Shown piece by piece: positions 15,713-23,645 of a stretch of DNA of 64,000 bases. How positions within the stretch are numbered: position 1 is the stretch's first letter; every line of letters begins with the position of its first letter. The stretch spans positions 62,001 through 126,000 of the forward strand of contig NZ_JNYQ01000008.1 of assembly GCF_000717245.1 (NCBI RefSeq). Direction: 5' to 3'. The stretch comes from Kitasatospora papulosa. Its GTDB lineage: Bacteria; Actinomycetota; Actinomycetes; Streptomycetales; Streptomycetaceae. The translations under genes and the position numbers were made by a program. Below the pieces are notes generated by a model, which saw only the letters and a list, made by a program, of their open reading frames with translations, searched no databases and was not told the origin of the DNA.

Positions 15713-15940
15713 GGCCCCTCCTCCGCTTCGGAACACACGGGTGCCCCGAACGAGGCGGGAGTCACACCCTCACCCCGGGGCACCACCAGGAGTACCCGAT
15801 CGCGCACGGAACGTCATGATCACCGCCTCCGTCCGGTCCAATCGCGTGTCTCCTGAAAGATTTTCCGCATCGGCAGGCATTACTTCCGGATGTCGGGGCA
15901 TGCGCCCGTCACTCAAGCGGAGTCCAGGGAGGGCGACACC

Positions 15941-16834
15941 ATGACGACGTCAGTGCGAACCACCGAGGCGATCGGCGCGGCGGCGACGCGGCACCACGAG
16001 GCGGGCACGGTTGCCGACACCGCCGCGCTTCCGTGGATCGAGGACGCCGGCAAGGTGGCTCCCCAGGACGCCCGGGCCATGTCGAAGATCTTCTTCGACA
16101 AGCTCCAGGTCCTCGAGGAGGGGACCCACGAGTACCAGTACGCGCGCAACACCCTGATCGAGATGAATCTCTCCCTGGTGCGCTTCGCCGCCTCGCGGTT
16201 CCGCAACCGGGGCGGTGACGACACCGAGGACATCATCCAGGTGGGCACGATCGGCCTGATCAAGGCCATCGACCGCTTCGACCTGTCGCGCGAGGTCGAG
16301 TTCGCCACCTTCGCGGTGCCGTACATCGTCGGCGAGATCAAGCGGTTCTTCCGTGACACGACCTGGTCCGTGCACGTGCCGCGACGCCTGCAGGAGCTGC
16401 GGGTCGAGCTGGCCAAGGCCAAGGAGCAGCTGTCGACGAAGCTCGACCGCGACCCGACGGTCGCGGAGCTCGCCGCGCACCTCGATCTTCCGGAGGAGGA
16501 GATCATCGAGGGTCTCGTCGCCGCCAACGGCTACTCCGCGGGATCCCTGGACACCCCGAACGCCGACAGCGATTCGGGCAGTGAACAGCGCGCCTACGCC
16601 GATCTGCTGGGCGAGGACGACCCCGGGATGGAGAGCGTCGAGAACCTGCACACGCTGGCCCCGCTGCTGCGGCAGCTGGACGACCGCGAGCGCAAGATCG
16701 TCCGCATGCGCTTCGGCCAGGAGATGACGCAGGCGCAGATCGGTGCTGAGCTGGGCGTCTCCCAGATGCACGTGTCGCGTCTGCTCAGCCGGATCGTGCA
16801 GCGGCTGCGCGCGGGAATGAGCGTCGAGGCCTGA
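15941..16834 (+). CDS. SigB/SigF-family RNA polymerase sigma factor
   Basis: 297 residues. Region 2 is visible as ARNTLIEMNLSLVRFAASRF through DDTEDIIQVGTIGLIKAIDRFD and VEFATFAVPYIVGEIKRFFRD, followed by the SigB-group hallmark WSVHVPRRLQELR. Region 3 is KLDRDPTVAELAAHLDLPEEEI, and region 4 is MRFGQEMTQAQIGAELGVSQMHVSRLL. Such factors control general stress and morphological genes in Streptomyces and are held by anti-sigma kinases. The ATG at 15941 has GGAGGG upstream. The closely following partner-switching genes (phosphatase, ATPase) may regulate it, but the nearest known-type anti-sigma gene is 4 kb downstream. Confidence 0.92.
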   Translation: MTTSVRTTEAIGAAATRHHEAGTVADTAALPWIEDAGKVAPQDARAMSKIFFDKLQVLEEGTHEYQYARNTLIEMNLSLVRFAASRFRNRGGDDTEDIIQVGTIGLIKAIDRFDLSREVEFATFAVPYIVGEIKRFFRDTTWSVHVPRRLQELRVELAKAKEQLSTKLDRDPTVAELAAHLDLPEEEIIEGLVAANGYSAGSLDTPNADSDSGSEQRAYADLLGEDDPGMESVENLHTLAPLLRQLDDRERKIVRMRFGQEMTQAQIGAELGVSQMHVSRLLSRIVQRLRAGMSVEA

Positions 16835-16857
16835 TCCCTCGGCCCACGATCGGAACG

Positions 16858-16888
16858 ACGGAGGCCCGGCCCAGTGCCGGGCCTCCGT
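16858..16888 (+). terminator. Strong hairpin after the sigma factor gene
   Basis: ACGGAGGCCCGGC and GCCGGGCCTCCGT form a perfect 13-bp stem with a 5-base loop, 24 bp past the stop. Confidence 0.85.
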
Positions 16889-16952
16889 CACATATGCTTC
16901 CTGCCGATACGGCCGTGGGTTTTCCTGTGCCGTCCGGACGAGGGAGTGGAGA

Positions 16953-18206
16953 GTGAGCGAGTCACCGTTGGGCACCTCTGCGCGTGTACGGCCCGGCGTG
17001 ATTCCCGAACAGCAGGGGCTGCCGGACGTCGACGCGTCCGTCTGGGACGTCGACGCGACCCTGCTCCTCGTCGAGGACGACGCGGGGGACGCACTGCTGG
17101 TCGAGGAGATGCTCTCCGACAGCGAGCTCGACGCCCCGCTCACGTGGTGCAAGACGATGGCGGAGGCCCGGCGGTTCCTGCTCGGCTGCCGCACCCCGGT
17201 CTGCGTCCTGCTGGATCTGCATCTCCCCGATGTCCACGGCCTCGACGCCGTCCGCCAGCTCGTCGAGTCGGCCCCTGACGCGGCCGTCATCGTCCTGACG
17301 GGTCTCGACGAGTCCCAGACCGGGCTGTCCGCGGTGGCGCAGGGCGCCCAGGACTACCTGGTCAAGGGGCGGATCGACCCCGAGGTGCTGGGCCGCGCGG
17401 TCCGGTACGCCCTCCAGCGCAAGCACGCCGAGCGGTCGGCGGCGGCCATGCGCGCCGGTCAGCTGATCGCCCAGGAGAACGCCCGCCTGGAGCGGGCCCT
17501 GCTGCCGATCCCGCTGCTGCTGGACAACAGCTTCCTGGTGGCCGCGCGCTACGAGGCAGGACGCGCGCACGGGCTCCTGAGCGGCGACTTCTACGACGTG
17601 GTGCAGACCTCGGACGGCGCCGTCCACGCGGTGATCGGTGACGTGTCGGGGCACGGGGCCGCGGAGGCGGCCCTGGGGGTCTGTCTCCGGGTCGCGTGGC
17701 GCACGGCCGTACTCACCGGTGTCTCGCAGCGCGAGAAGATCGGGCTGCTGGAGAAGATACTCGTCGCCGAGCGGTCCGATCCCCATGTCTTCGCCACCGT
17801 CACGACGCTCGTCTTCCCTCCGGACAGGGACCGGGTGTTCGTCGCCCGGGCCGGGCACCCCGGACTGCTGCTGAGACGCGGCAAGGACGTCGGGTGGGTG
17901 GAGCCCGAGGCCGGGATGGCCCTCGGACTGCTGCCCGGGGCCGGCCGGTGGACGATCACGGAGCTGGAGCTCTCCCCCGGCAGCGAGCTCGTCCTGTTCA
18001 CCGACGGCCTGTTCGAGGGGCGCACGGGGCCCACTTCCCGGCTGGGCGAGGACGGCCTGCTCGCCATGGCCGGCAGGTACGGCGCTCTGGAGCCCCGCGC
18101 GTTCGTCGACGCGCTGGTCGCCGAGGCCACCGAGAGCGCTTCACCGTACGGCGGTCTGGCCGACGACGTCGCCGTACTTCATCTGGGCTGGAAGGCGAAC
18201 GCATGA
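16953..18206 (+). CDS. Response regulator with PP2C/SpoIIE phosphatase output
   Basis: 417 residues from a GTG at 16953 (AGGGAGTGGA upstream). An N-terminal receiver (about 28-150) has the acidic pair in LLVEDDAGD, phospho-acceptor Asp in VLLDLHLPDVHG, Thr in IVLTGLDES and Lys in YLVKGRID. After a linker helix comes the SpoIIE-type PP2C domain (about 190-415) with LLSGDFYDVV, VIGDVSGHGAAEAAL, FTDGLFEGR and LADDVAVLHLG. It probably dephosphorylates anti-anti-sigma factors when its receiver is phosphorylated. Its stop overlaps the start of the kinase gene by four bases, so kinase and phosphatase are made together. Confidence 0.92.
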   Translation: MSESPLGTSARVRPGVIPEQQGLPDVDASVWDVDATLLLVEDDAGDALLVEEMLSDSELDAPLTWCKTMAEARRFLLGCRTPVCVLLDLHLPDVHGLDAVRQLVESAPDAAVIVLTGLDESQTGLSAVAQGAQDYLVKGRIDPEVLGRAVRYALQRKHAERSAAAMRAGQLIAQENARLERALLPIPLLLDNSFLVAARYEAGRAHGLLSGDFYDVVQTSDGAVHAVIGDVSGHGAAEAALGVCLRVAWRTAVLTGVSQREKIGLLEKILVAERSDPHVFATVTTLVFPPDRDRVFVARAGHPGLLLRRGKDVGWVEPEAGMALGLLPGAGRWTITELELSPGSELVLFTDGLFEGRTGPTSRLGEDGLLAMAGRYGALEPRAFVDALVAEATESASPYGGLADDVAVLHLGWKANA

Positions 18207-19822
18207 GCACCGAGGAACCCGCGTCCGGGCGGCCGATAGCCGGACTGTCGGTGCAGAACTGGGTCCATCTGATCCTGGCCGGCTTCGTCGTGGTGGTCTG
18301 CGGCTGCCTCGTGGTGGGCGGGCTCGTCCTCTCACGTATCTCCGACCGCACCACCGAGCTCGTGGACCACATCCAGCCCGCCCGCTCCGCGTCGTTCCAG
18401 CTGCAGAACTCGCTCCTCGACCAGGAGACCGGGGTGCGGGGTTACGCGCTCACCGGTGACACCACGTTCCTGGAGCCCTACGAGGAGGGCATGCGCGCCG
18501 AGCGGGAGCGGCTGGCCCGGCTGCGCTCGCTGACCGGTGACGAGCAGCCGTACGCCGGGGACGTGGAACGGATCGAGCGGGCCGCGCAGCAGTGGCGGAC
18601 CCTGCGGGCCGAGCCGCTGATCGCCGCCGTGCGGGAGAACGGGCCCACCGCGGCCACCTCCGCCCCGATCATGCGGAGCAAGGCGGACTTCGACTCCCTG
18701 CGGGCGCTGTACAACGCCCAGCAGAGCCACCTGGACGACGCGCGTGACACCGCACGCGCGGAACTGGGCGACACGCGCACCACGCGCGACTGGGTGCTCG
18801 TCGCCCTGGTGGTCGGCTTCGTGCTGGCCGTGGTGTCGCTGAGCCTTCTGCTGCACCGCGTGGTGGGCCGGCCCCTCGGCGCCCTGACCGCCGCTTCGGA
18901 CAGGGTGCGGGCGGGCGCCTTCACCGAGAAGATCGACGTCCGGGGCCCGTCGGACGTCCGGGCGGTGTCCGAGGCGGCCGAAGCCATGCGCAGCCGTCTG
19001 GTGGCCGAGCTCGCCGAGTCCCAGGAGCGCGAGACGCTGCTGGCCGAGCAGACCACGGAGCTGCGCCGGTCCAACTCCGAGCTGGAGCAGTTCGCCTACG
19101 TGGCGTCGCACGACCTCCAGGAACCGCTCCGGAAGGTCGCCTCCTTCTGCCAGCTGCTGGAGAAGCGGTACAGCGCGGAACTGGACGACCGGGGCAGGCA
19201 GTACATCGACTTCGCGGTCGACGGCGCCAAGCGGATGCAGGTGCTCATCAACGACCTGCTGACCTTCTCCCGGGTGGGACGGGTCCAGCAGAGCTGGAAG
19301 CCCGTGGATCTCGACGCGTCCCTGGACCGGGCCCTGACCAACCTCACCCTCGCCGTCGAGGAGTCCGGAGTCGTCGTCGTCCGTGAGCAGCCGCTGCCGG
19401 AATTGCTGGGCGATTCGACGTCCCTCACCATGGTGTGGCAGAACCTCGTCGGGAACGCGGTCAAGTTCCGCAGGCCCGACGTGCCGTGCCGGATCACCGT
19501 CGGGTGTGTCCGGGAGGGCGACGTCTGGCATCTGACGGTCGCCGACAACGGTATCGGGATCGCTCCGGAATTCGCCGACAAGGTGTTCATCATCTTCCAG
19601 CGCCTGCACGCCCGCGACGAGTACGAGGGAACCGGAATCGGACTGTCCCTCTGCCGCAAGATCATCGAGTTCCACGGTGGCCGGATCTGGCTGGACCCGA
19701 AGCCTCCGGAGGGCACACTGATTCACTTCACCCTGCCTGTCCTTCCTGAGGCGCCCACACACACCACGGCGGAGCTGCTCGCCCCCGCCGCGCTCACCCC
19801 CCGGTCGGGAGACACCCCGTGA
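18203..19822 (+). CDS. Membrane sensor histidine kinase (CHASE3-HAMP-HisKA-HATPase)
   Basis: 539 residues. One membrane helix at about 23-47 and another at about 195-217 enclose a CHASE3 sensor (SFQLQNSLLDQETGVRGYAL is its signature). A HAMP domain follows (GRPLGALTAASDRVRAG). The H box is YVASHDLQEPLRKVASF near residue 310, with N box NLVGNAVKF, G1 VADNGIGI, and G2 GTGIGLSLCRKIIEFHGG, the phytochrome-like group seen in cyanobacteria and actinobacteria. The start (ATG 18203) overlaps the stop of the phosphatase-regulator gene, and its stop overlaps the next response regulator (GTGA). It likely phosphorylates both receivers encoded beside it. Confidence 0.93.
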   Translation: MSTEEPASGRPIAGLSVQNWVHLILAGFVVVVCGCLVVGGLVLSRISDRTTELVDHIQPARSASFQLQNSLLDQETGVRGYALTGDTTFLEPYEEGMRAERERLARLRSLTGDEQPYAGDVERIERAAQQWRTLRAEPLIAAVRENGPTAATSAPIMRSKADFDSLRALYNAQQSHLDDARDTARAELGDTRTTRDWVLVALVVGFVLAVVSLSLLLHRVVGRPLGALTAASDRVRAGAFTEKIDVRGPSDVRAVSEAAEAMRSRLVAELAESQERETLLAEQTTELRRSNSELEQFAYVASHDLQEPLRKVASFCQLLEKRYSAELDDRGRQYIDFAVDGAKRMQVLINDLLTFSRVGRVQQSWKPVDLDASLDRALTNLTLAVEESGVVVVREQPLPELLGDSTSLTMVWQNLVGNAVKFRRPDVPCRITVGCVREGDVWHLTVADNGIGIAPEFADKVFIIFQRLHARDEYEGTGIGLSLCRKIIEFHGGRIWLDPKPPEGTLIHFTLPVLPEAPTHTTAELLAPAALTPRSGDTP

Positions 19823-20262
19823 ACGACGCCGTCAAGCCCATCGAGGTCCTGCTGGTCGAGGACGACCCCGGCGACGAGCTGATGACCCGTGAGGCCTTCG
19901 AGGACAACAAGATCCGCAACACCCTCCACGTGGTGCGTGACGGGCAGGAGGCACTCGACTTCCTCTACCGCCAGGGTGAGTACACCGAGGCTCCGCGCCC
20001 GGACCTGGTGCTCCTCGACCTGAACCTGCCGAGGTACGACGGCCGGCAGGTGCTCGAGCGGATCAAGACCGACCCCGAGCTGGCCTTGATCCCGGTGGTC
20101 GTCCTCACCACGTCCTCGGCCGAGGAGGACATCCTGCGGAGCTACAAACTGCACGCCAACGCCTATGTCACCAAGCCGGTGGACCTGGAACAGTTCATCG
20201 GCGCGGTGCGCCAGATCGACGACTTCTTCGTCAGCGTGGTCCGGCTGCCCCGGCGTGCGTAA
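19819..20262 (+). CDS. Single-domain response regulator (Rcp1-like)
   Basis: 147 residues, receiver only. Acidic pocket in LLVEDDPGDELM, acceptor Asp in VLLDLNLPRYDG, Thr in VVLTTSSAEED, and Lys in AYVTKPVDLEQF. The insertion HVVRDGQEALDFLYRQGEYTEAPRP is characteristic of Rcp1-type regulators paired with phytochrome-like kinases. It has no output domain, so it may shuttle phosphoryl groups or act by protein contact, perhaps on the receiver-phosphatase two genes upstream. The GTG at 19819 overlaps the kinase stop. Confidence 0.93.
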   Translation: MNDAVKPIEVLLVEDDPGDELMTREAFEDNKIRNTLHVVRDGQEALDFLYRQGEYTEAPRPDLVLLDLNLPRYDGRQVLERIKTDPELALIPVVVLTTSSAEEDILRSYKLHANAYVTKPVDLEQFIGAVRQIDDFFVSVVRLPRRA

Positions 20263-20281
20263 GATCTGAAAGGATCCCCCG

Positions 20282-20306
20282 GAGTGGGATCTCTCGACAC
20301 GGGTAG
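20282..20306 (+). promoter_or_regulatory. Possible SigB-type promoter
   Basis: GAGT, a 15-base spacer and GGGTAG resemble the SigB-group consensus GNNT-N14-16-GGGTA(C/T), 55 bp upstream of the anti-sigma-type ATPase gene. The last base deviates from consensus. If real, the ATPase gene would be under control of a SigB-type factor like the one at 15941. Confidence 0.3.
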
Positions 20307-20360
20307 ACGAACGGCGAGAAGAGGTCCTTGACCTCCCCTGCGGCGCCCTGGCTGGAGCAC

Positions 20361-20816
20361 ATGAACGAACAGGCCATCTCACGGCCGGACGGCCCCGTAC
20401 AGGTGCCCCCGTCCACGGAGGTACTGCTCGCTGCCGAGGTGTTCGACGGCGAGCCCGGATGCATCGCGCAGGCCCGCGCGCTCGCCGACCGCTTCCTCGC
20501 CCGGCTGGTGGCCGAGTGGCTCGCGGAGCTCGGCGAGAACACCCGCAGCGATCTGATGCTGGCGGTGAGCGAGCTGGTCACCAACGCGGACCGTTACAGC
20601 CACGGCCCGTACCTGCTGGAGCTCGAAGGCGACGCGCGCCGCATCAGCGTCACCGTGTACGACAGCAGCACGGCACTCCCCGTGCTCTACTCCCCTGACC
20701 CTGCGCGCCTCGGCGGCCACGGCATGGAGATCGTCGTCGCTCTCTGCGACCGGCTCACGGCGGAGCGGGTGCCGGTCGGCAAGCGCATCCGCGCCGAGTT
20801 CATGCTCAGCACCTGA
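20361..20816 (+). CDS. Anti-sigma-factor-type ATP-binding protein (HATPase_c_2)
   Basis: 151 residues from the ATG at 20361 (GGAG five bases upstream); a TTG at 20328 in the same frame would add 11 residues. The N box reads LMLAVSELVTNADRYSHG and the G box LGGHGMEIVVALCDRL, as in RsbW-like anti-sigma/protein serine kinases of Streptomyces. The domain is otherwise complete at the usual length for this family. It probably binds a sigma or anti-anti-sigma factor and phosphorylates the latter. It lies 98 bp after the response regulator, possibly from its own promoter. Confidence 0.85.
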   Translation: MNEQAISRPDGPVQVPPSTEVLLAAEVFDGEPGCIAQARALADRFLARLVAEWLAELGENTRSDLMLAVSELVTNADRYSHGPYLLELEGDARRISVTVYDSSTALPVLYSPDPARLGGHGMEIVVALCDRLTAERVPVGKRIRAEFMLST

Positions 20817-20975
20817 GCAACGTCCCCCACGTCTCTCCTCCGATCCGGCGGCACCCGCCCGTAGCGAGCCCTTCCGGACACCTGGCGCGGTCGACCGGTG
20901 GCAGCGTGCGACCTCCCCCGGCGAACTTCTGAGCCCTCGGGCCAGGAGGACTACCGTCGAGAGGAGGACCCCGGA

Positions 20976-21065
20976 GTGATCGACGTACTACTGGAGCAGT
21001 ACGCCGAATCGCCGCCTCAGGGACGACGACTCGGCGGCTCCGACGGGACATCGTGGTGTACATGA
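20976..21065 (+). CDS. 29-codon ORF overlapping the DMT transporter start
   Basis: A GTG at 20976 stands eight bases after GAGGAGG, a much better ribosome-binding site than any before the transporter's own ATG. The reading frame encodes 29 residues (IDVLLEQYAESPPQGRRLGG...) and its TGA overlaps the transporter ATG at 21062 (ATGA). This arrangement is that of a translationally coupled leader ORF; the peptide may have no function itself. It is unannotatable by homology. Confidence 0.5.
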   Translation: MIDVLLEQYAESPPQGRRLGGSDGTSWCT

Positions 21066-22210
21066 GTTCCCTCGCGTTTTCCGTGCTGCTCTCCCTGGTC
21101 TCCGCCGTCGCCTACGCGGCGGGCGCGATCGTCCAGGAGCGAGTGGCCGCGGCCGGCGACAGCCGCCCGTACGCTCCGCTGCGCAACGGAGCCTGGTGGG
21201 TCGCGGTGGCGCTCAACGGCGTGGGGGCGGTGCTGCACGTGGTGGCGCTGGCGTACGGGCCTCTCAGCCTCGTACAGCCCCTCGGAGCTCTGACGATCGT
21301 CTTCGCCCTGCCGATGGCCGCGCTCTTCGTCCACCGCCGGGCCGGGCGCACGGCGTGGCGTGGCGCGGTGATGGCCACCGTCGGGCTGGCCGGGCTGCTC
21401 GCTCTCACGGGGAGCACGGGCTCCCACACGCTGGCCGGCCCGGAGCAGTTCGCGCTCGCGACCGGGACGGCCGGTGCCGTGCTGGTCCTGCTGGTCCTCG
21501 CCAAGGGGTTCCACCGGCCGATGCTGCGCAGCGTGGTGCTGGCCACCGGCGCCGGTATCGCCTTCGGCATGGCGTCGGTGTTCACGAAGACGGTGGCGGT
21601 GGAGTGGACCTCCGGCTCGGTGACCTCCGGGCTGCCGACCCTCCTGGTGATCGCGGGGCTCGCCGCCGCGGGGCTGCTGCTCTCGCAGGCCGCGTACCGG
21701 GGCGCCGGGCTGACGGCTCCGCTCGCGACGGTCACGGTGGTCAACCCGGTCGTCGCGGCGGCCGTGGGTCTGACCATGTTCGGCGAGCGGTTCCGCTTCG
21801 GGACGACGGGCACCCTGATCGCCCTCGGCTGCGGCGCGCTGGCGGCGGCGGGGCTGGTGCTGCTGACCACGGAGCGCGTGGGGGCCGAGCGGAACGCGCA
21901 GAGGGGAACGGGGTCCGGGGGACGGAGGACGGAGGAACACGTCGACGCGCCTGCCGGGGACGCCGACGGGTCTCGGGCGGTGGTGCTGCCCGAGCCGGCG
22001 AAGCCGGTGGTTCCCCAGGGGGCGGCGGTGCTGCCGGACCCGTTCCCGGCTCCGACGGCACTCTCCCTCCCGTTGACCCTGCCGTTGGACCACGGCGGCG
22101 GGCGGGTCGAGTTCGACGGTCGGCAGGCCGCCTCCGGCCCGGCCCGCCGGGGTGACTTAGAGGGCCGGGCGGGGAACGTTCAGACGCTGACGCCGCCTGC
22201 CCTGAGGTAG
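21062..22210 (+). CDS. DMT-superfamily (EamA-like) transporter with a long C-terminal tail
   Basis: 382 residues from the ATG at 21062. About nine to ten membrane helices are seen, with the EamA pattern GAIVQERVA, PLSLVQPLGALTIVFALP at the end of the first half, and APLATVTVVNPVVAAAVGLTMFGE in the second. This resembles the actinobacterial DMT subgroup of metabolite exporters. The last about 100 residues are a Pro/Gly/Arg-rich cytoplasmic tail that overlaps the 3' end of the convergent cell-wall gene by 31 bp; such a tail is unusual. No start-proximal RBS of its own is strong, consistent with coupling to the preceding short ORF. Confidence 0.82.
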   Translation: MSSLAFSVLLSLVSAVAYAAGAIVQERVAAAGDSRPYAPLRNGAWWVAVALNGVGAVLHVVALAYGPLSLVQPLGALTIVFALPMAALFVHRRAGRTAWRGAVMATVGLAGLLALTGSTGSHTLAGPEQFALATGTAGAVLVLLVLAKGFHRPMLRSVVLATGAGIAFGMASVFTKTVAVEWTSGSVTSGLPTLLVIAGLAAAGLLLSQAAYRGAGLTAPLATVTVVNPVVAAAVGLTMFGERFRFGTTGTLIALGCGALAAAGLVLLTTERVGAERNAQRGTGSGGRRTEEHVDAPAGDADGSRAVVLPEPAKPVVPQGAAVLPDPFPAPTALSLPLTLPLDHGGGRVEFDGRQAASGPARRGDLEGRAGNVQTLTPPALR

Positions 22211-23445
22211 GCCAGGGGGTCGATGTCGGAGCCGTAGCCAGGGCCGGTACGGATCTCGAAGTGAAGGTGCGGACCGGTGCTGTTGCCGGTGGATCCGGAG
22301 CGTGCGATCCGCTGGCCGGTGCCGACCTGCTGCCCCGCGCGCACGTGCAGCGAGGAGAGGTGCGCGTACTGGCTGTACCTGCCGTCGTCGTGGCGCACGA
22401 CGACCTCGTAGCCGTAGGCGCCGGCCCAGCCTGCCGAGACCACCTTGCCGGACGCGACGGCCTTGACCGAGGTGCCGGTGGGCACCGGGAAGTCGACGCC
22501 CGTGTGGTAGCCGCTGGACCATGAACCGGCCTGGTGGTACGGGGTCCCGGTGCCGGCCGACACGGGTGCGGTGAAGCCGGACCGCGGCTTGGACGCCTTC
22601 TTTTCGGCGGCGCGCCTCGTCTTCTCCGTCGCCTCGGGAGCGGGCTTGGGGGTGGCGGGCCGGGCCCTTTCTGCGGCCTTCGGCGCCTTCTTCCCCGCGG
22701 CTTCGGGGGCGGTACTCCTGGGGGTGGCCTTCCGGTCCGCCGCGGTCGACGGCGTTCCGGCGCCGTCGAGGCTCAGCCGCTGTCCCGGGATGATGAGATC
22801 GGGGTCGCTCCCCACCACGGTGCGGTTGGCCGCGTACAGCCGCTGCCAGCCGCCCCGCACCCGCTCGGCGGACGCGATCCCGGAGAGCGAGTCGCCGCGC
22901 GCGACGGTGTACGACTCACGTGCGCCGGGCACGGCGGTGGGTGACGCCTTCACCGTCGCGCCGTCACGGGCGGTCCTCGCCGCGGGCCCGGACTCCGGGG
23001 CCTTGTCCTTCCCCCCGTCGACGGCCACCTGACGCTTCGACTGCGGGGCCAGGCCGGGGGCGTCGTCGCCCTGCTCCAGTCCGGCCCTCACGGAGCACGT
23101 CGGCCAGGCTCCCGGGCCCTGCCCTTCGAGAACCTTCTCGGCCACGGCTATCTGCTGGTCCTTGGTCGCGAGATCCGCCCGGGCGGCGTAGGCCGTGCCC
23201 CCGTAGGCGGCCCAGGTGGACCGGGTGAACTGCAGGCCTCCGTAATAGCCGTTGCCCGTGTTGATGTGCCAGTTCCCGGTCGATTCGCAGGCGGCGACCT
23301 TCTCCCACACATCGGTCGTGGCGGCCCCCGCCGAGGCCGCGGTGAGGAGCGGGAGCGCGATGCCCGCGCCTCCCGCCGTCACCGTGAGCGAGGCACGGTT
23401 GATCCGGCTGGGCTGGTATCTGCGGTGCCGTCCGGTCGCGGCCAT
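22180..23445 (-). CDS. Secreted Rpf-LysM-M23 peptidoglycan hydrolase
   Basis: 421 residues from the ATG at 23445 (GGGGAG upstream; MAATGRHRRYQPSRINRAS is the signal-peptide start). After a signal peptide (about 1-42, ending AGAAT) comes a resuscitation-promoting-factor/transglycosylase-like domain with the catalytic Glu in AACESTGNWHINTGNGYYGG (about 50-118), then a LysM module (YTVARGDSLSGIASAERV, about 178-225), a Lys/Ala/Pro-rich linker, and an M23 endopeptidase with HTGVDFP, QYAHLSSL and HLHFEI metal/active-site motifs (about 310-415). It cuts both glycan and peptide bonds of the cell wall, with a role in growth or spore germination. I looked for a c-di-AMP riboswitch, common before such genes, and saw none in the short leader. 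Confidence 0.93.
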   Translation of the reverse strand: MAATGRHRRYQPSRINRASLTVTAGGAGIALPLLTAASAGAATTDVWEKVAACESTGNWHINTGNGYYGGLQFTRSTWAAYGGTAYAARADLATKDQQIAVAEKVLEGQGPGAWPTCSVRAGLEQGDDAPGLAPQSKRQVAVDGGKDKAPESGPAARTARDGATVKASPTAVPGARESYTVARGDSLSGIASAERVRGGWQRLYAANRTVVGSDPDLIIPGQRLSLDGAGTPSTAADRKATPRSTAPEAAGKKAPKAAERARPATPKPAPEATEKTRRAAEKKASKPRSGFTAPVSAGTGTPYHQAGSWSSGYHTGVDFPVPTGTSVKAVASGKVVSAGWAGAYGYEVVVRHDDGRYSQYAHLSSLHVRAGQQVGTGQRIARSGSTGNSTGPHLHFEIRTGPGYGSDIDPLAYLRAGGVSV

Positions 23446-23601
23446 CTTCAGGCTCCCCCACTGGCTGTAGGACACGTCACAAGCCGTCAACTTATGGGCA
23501 CACAGCGGGTGATGACAAGTAACAGTCTGCGCCTGCCGAGCGTGCGCCCCGGCGCGCGAACCGTACGGACGGCCGCGGAAGGCGACGGCGGGGCGAGCAG
23601 G

Positions 23602-23638
23602 AGAGCGCTCTATCCCGGCGTCCGTCCGATGCTATAAA
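23602..23638 (+). promoter_or_regulatory. Promoter and operator of the LacI gene
   Basis: AGAGCGCTCT, a 10-bp palindrome, lies at 23602-23611 and TATAAA at 23633-23638, seven bases before the ATG, so the transcript is probably leaderless. The palindrome covers the -35 position, as expected for autoregulation by a LacI-type repressor. Confidence 0.55.
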
Positions 23639-23645
23639 TGCGCTC

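Noticed and set aside
23446..23645. Possible c-di-AMP (ydaO-type) riboswitch ahead of the Rpf-M23 gene
   Set aside because: Such elements are common before Streptomyces Rpf genes, but the leader here is under 200 bp, is shared with the divergent LacI promoter, and lacks the conserved motifs.
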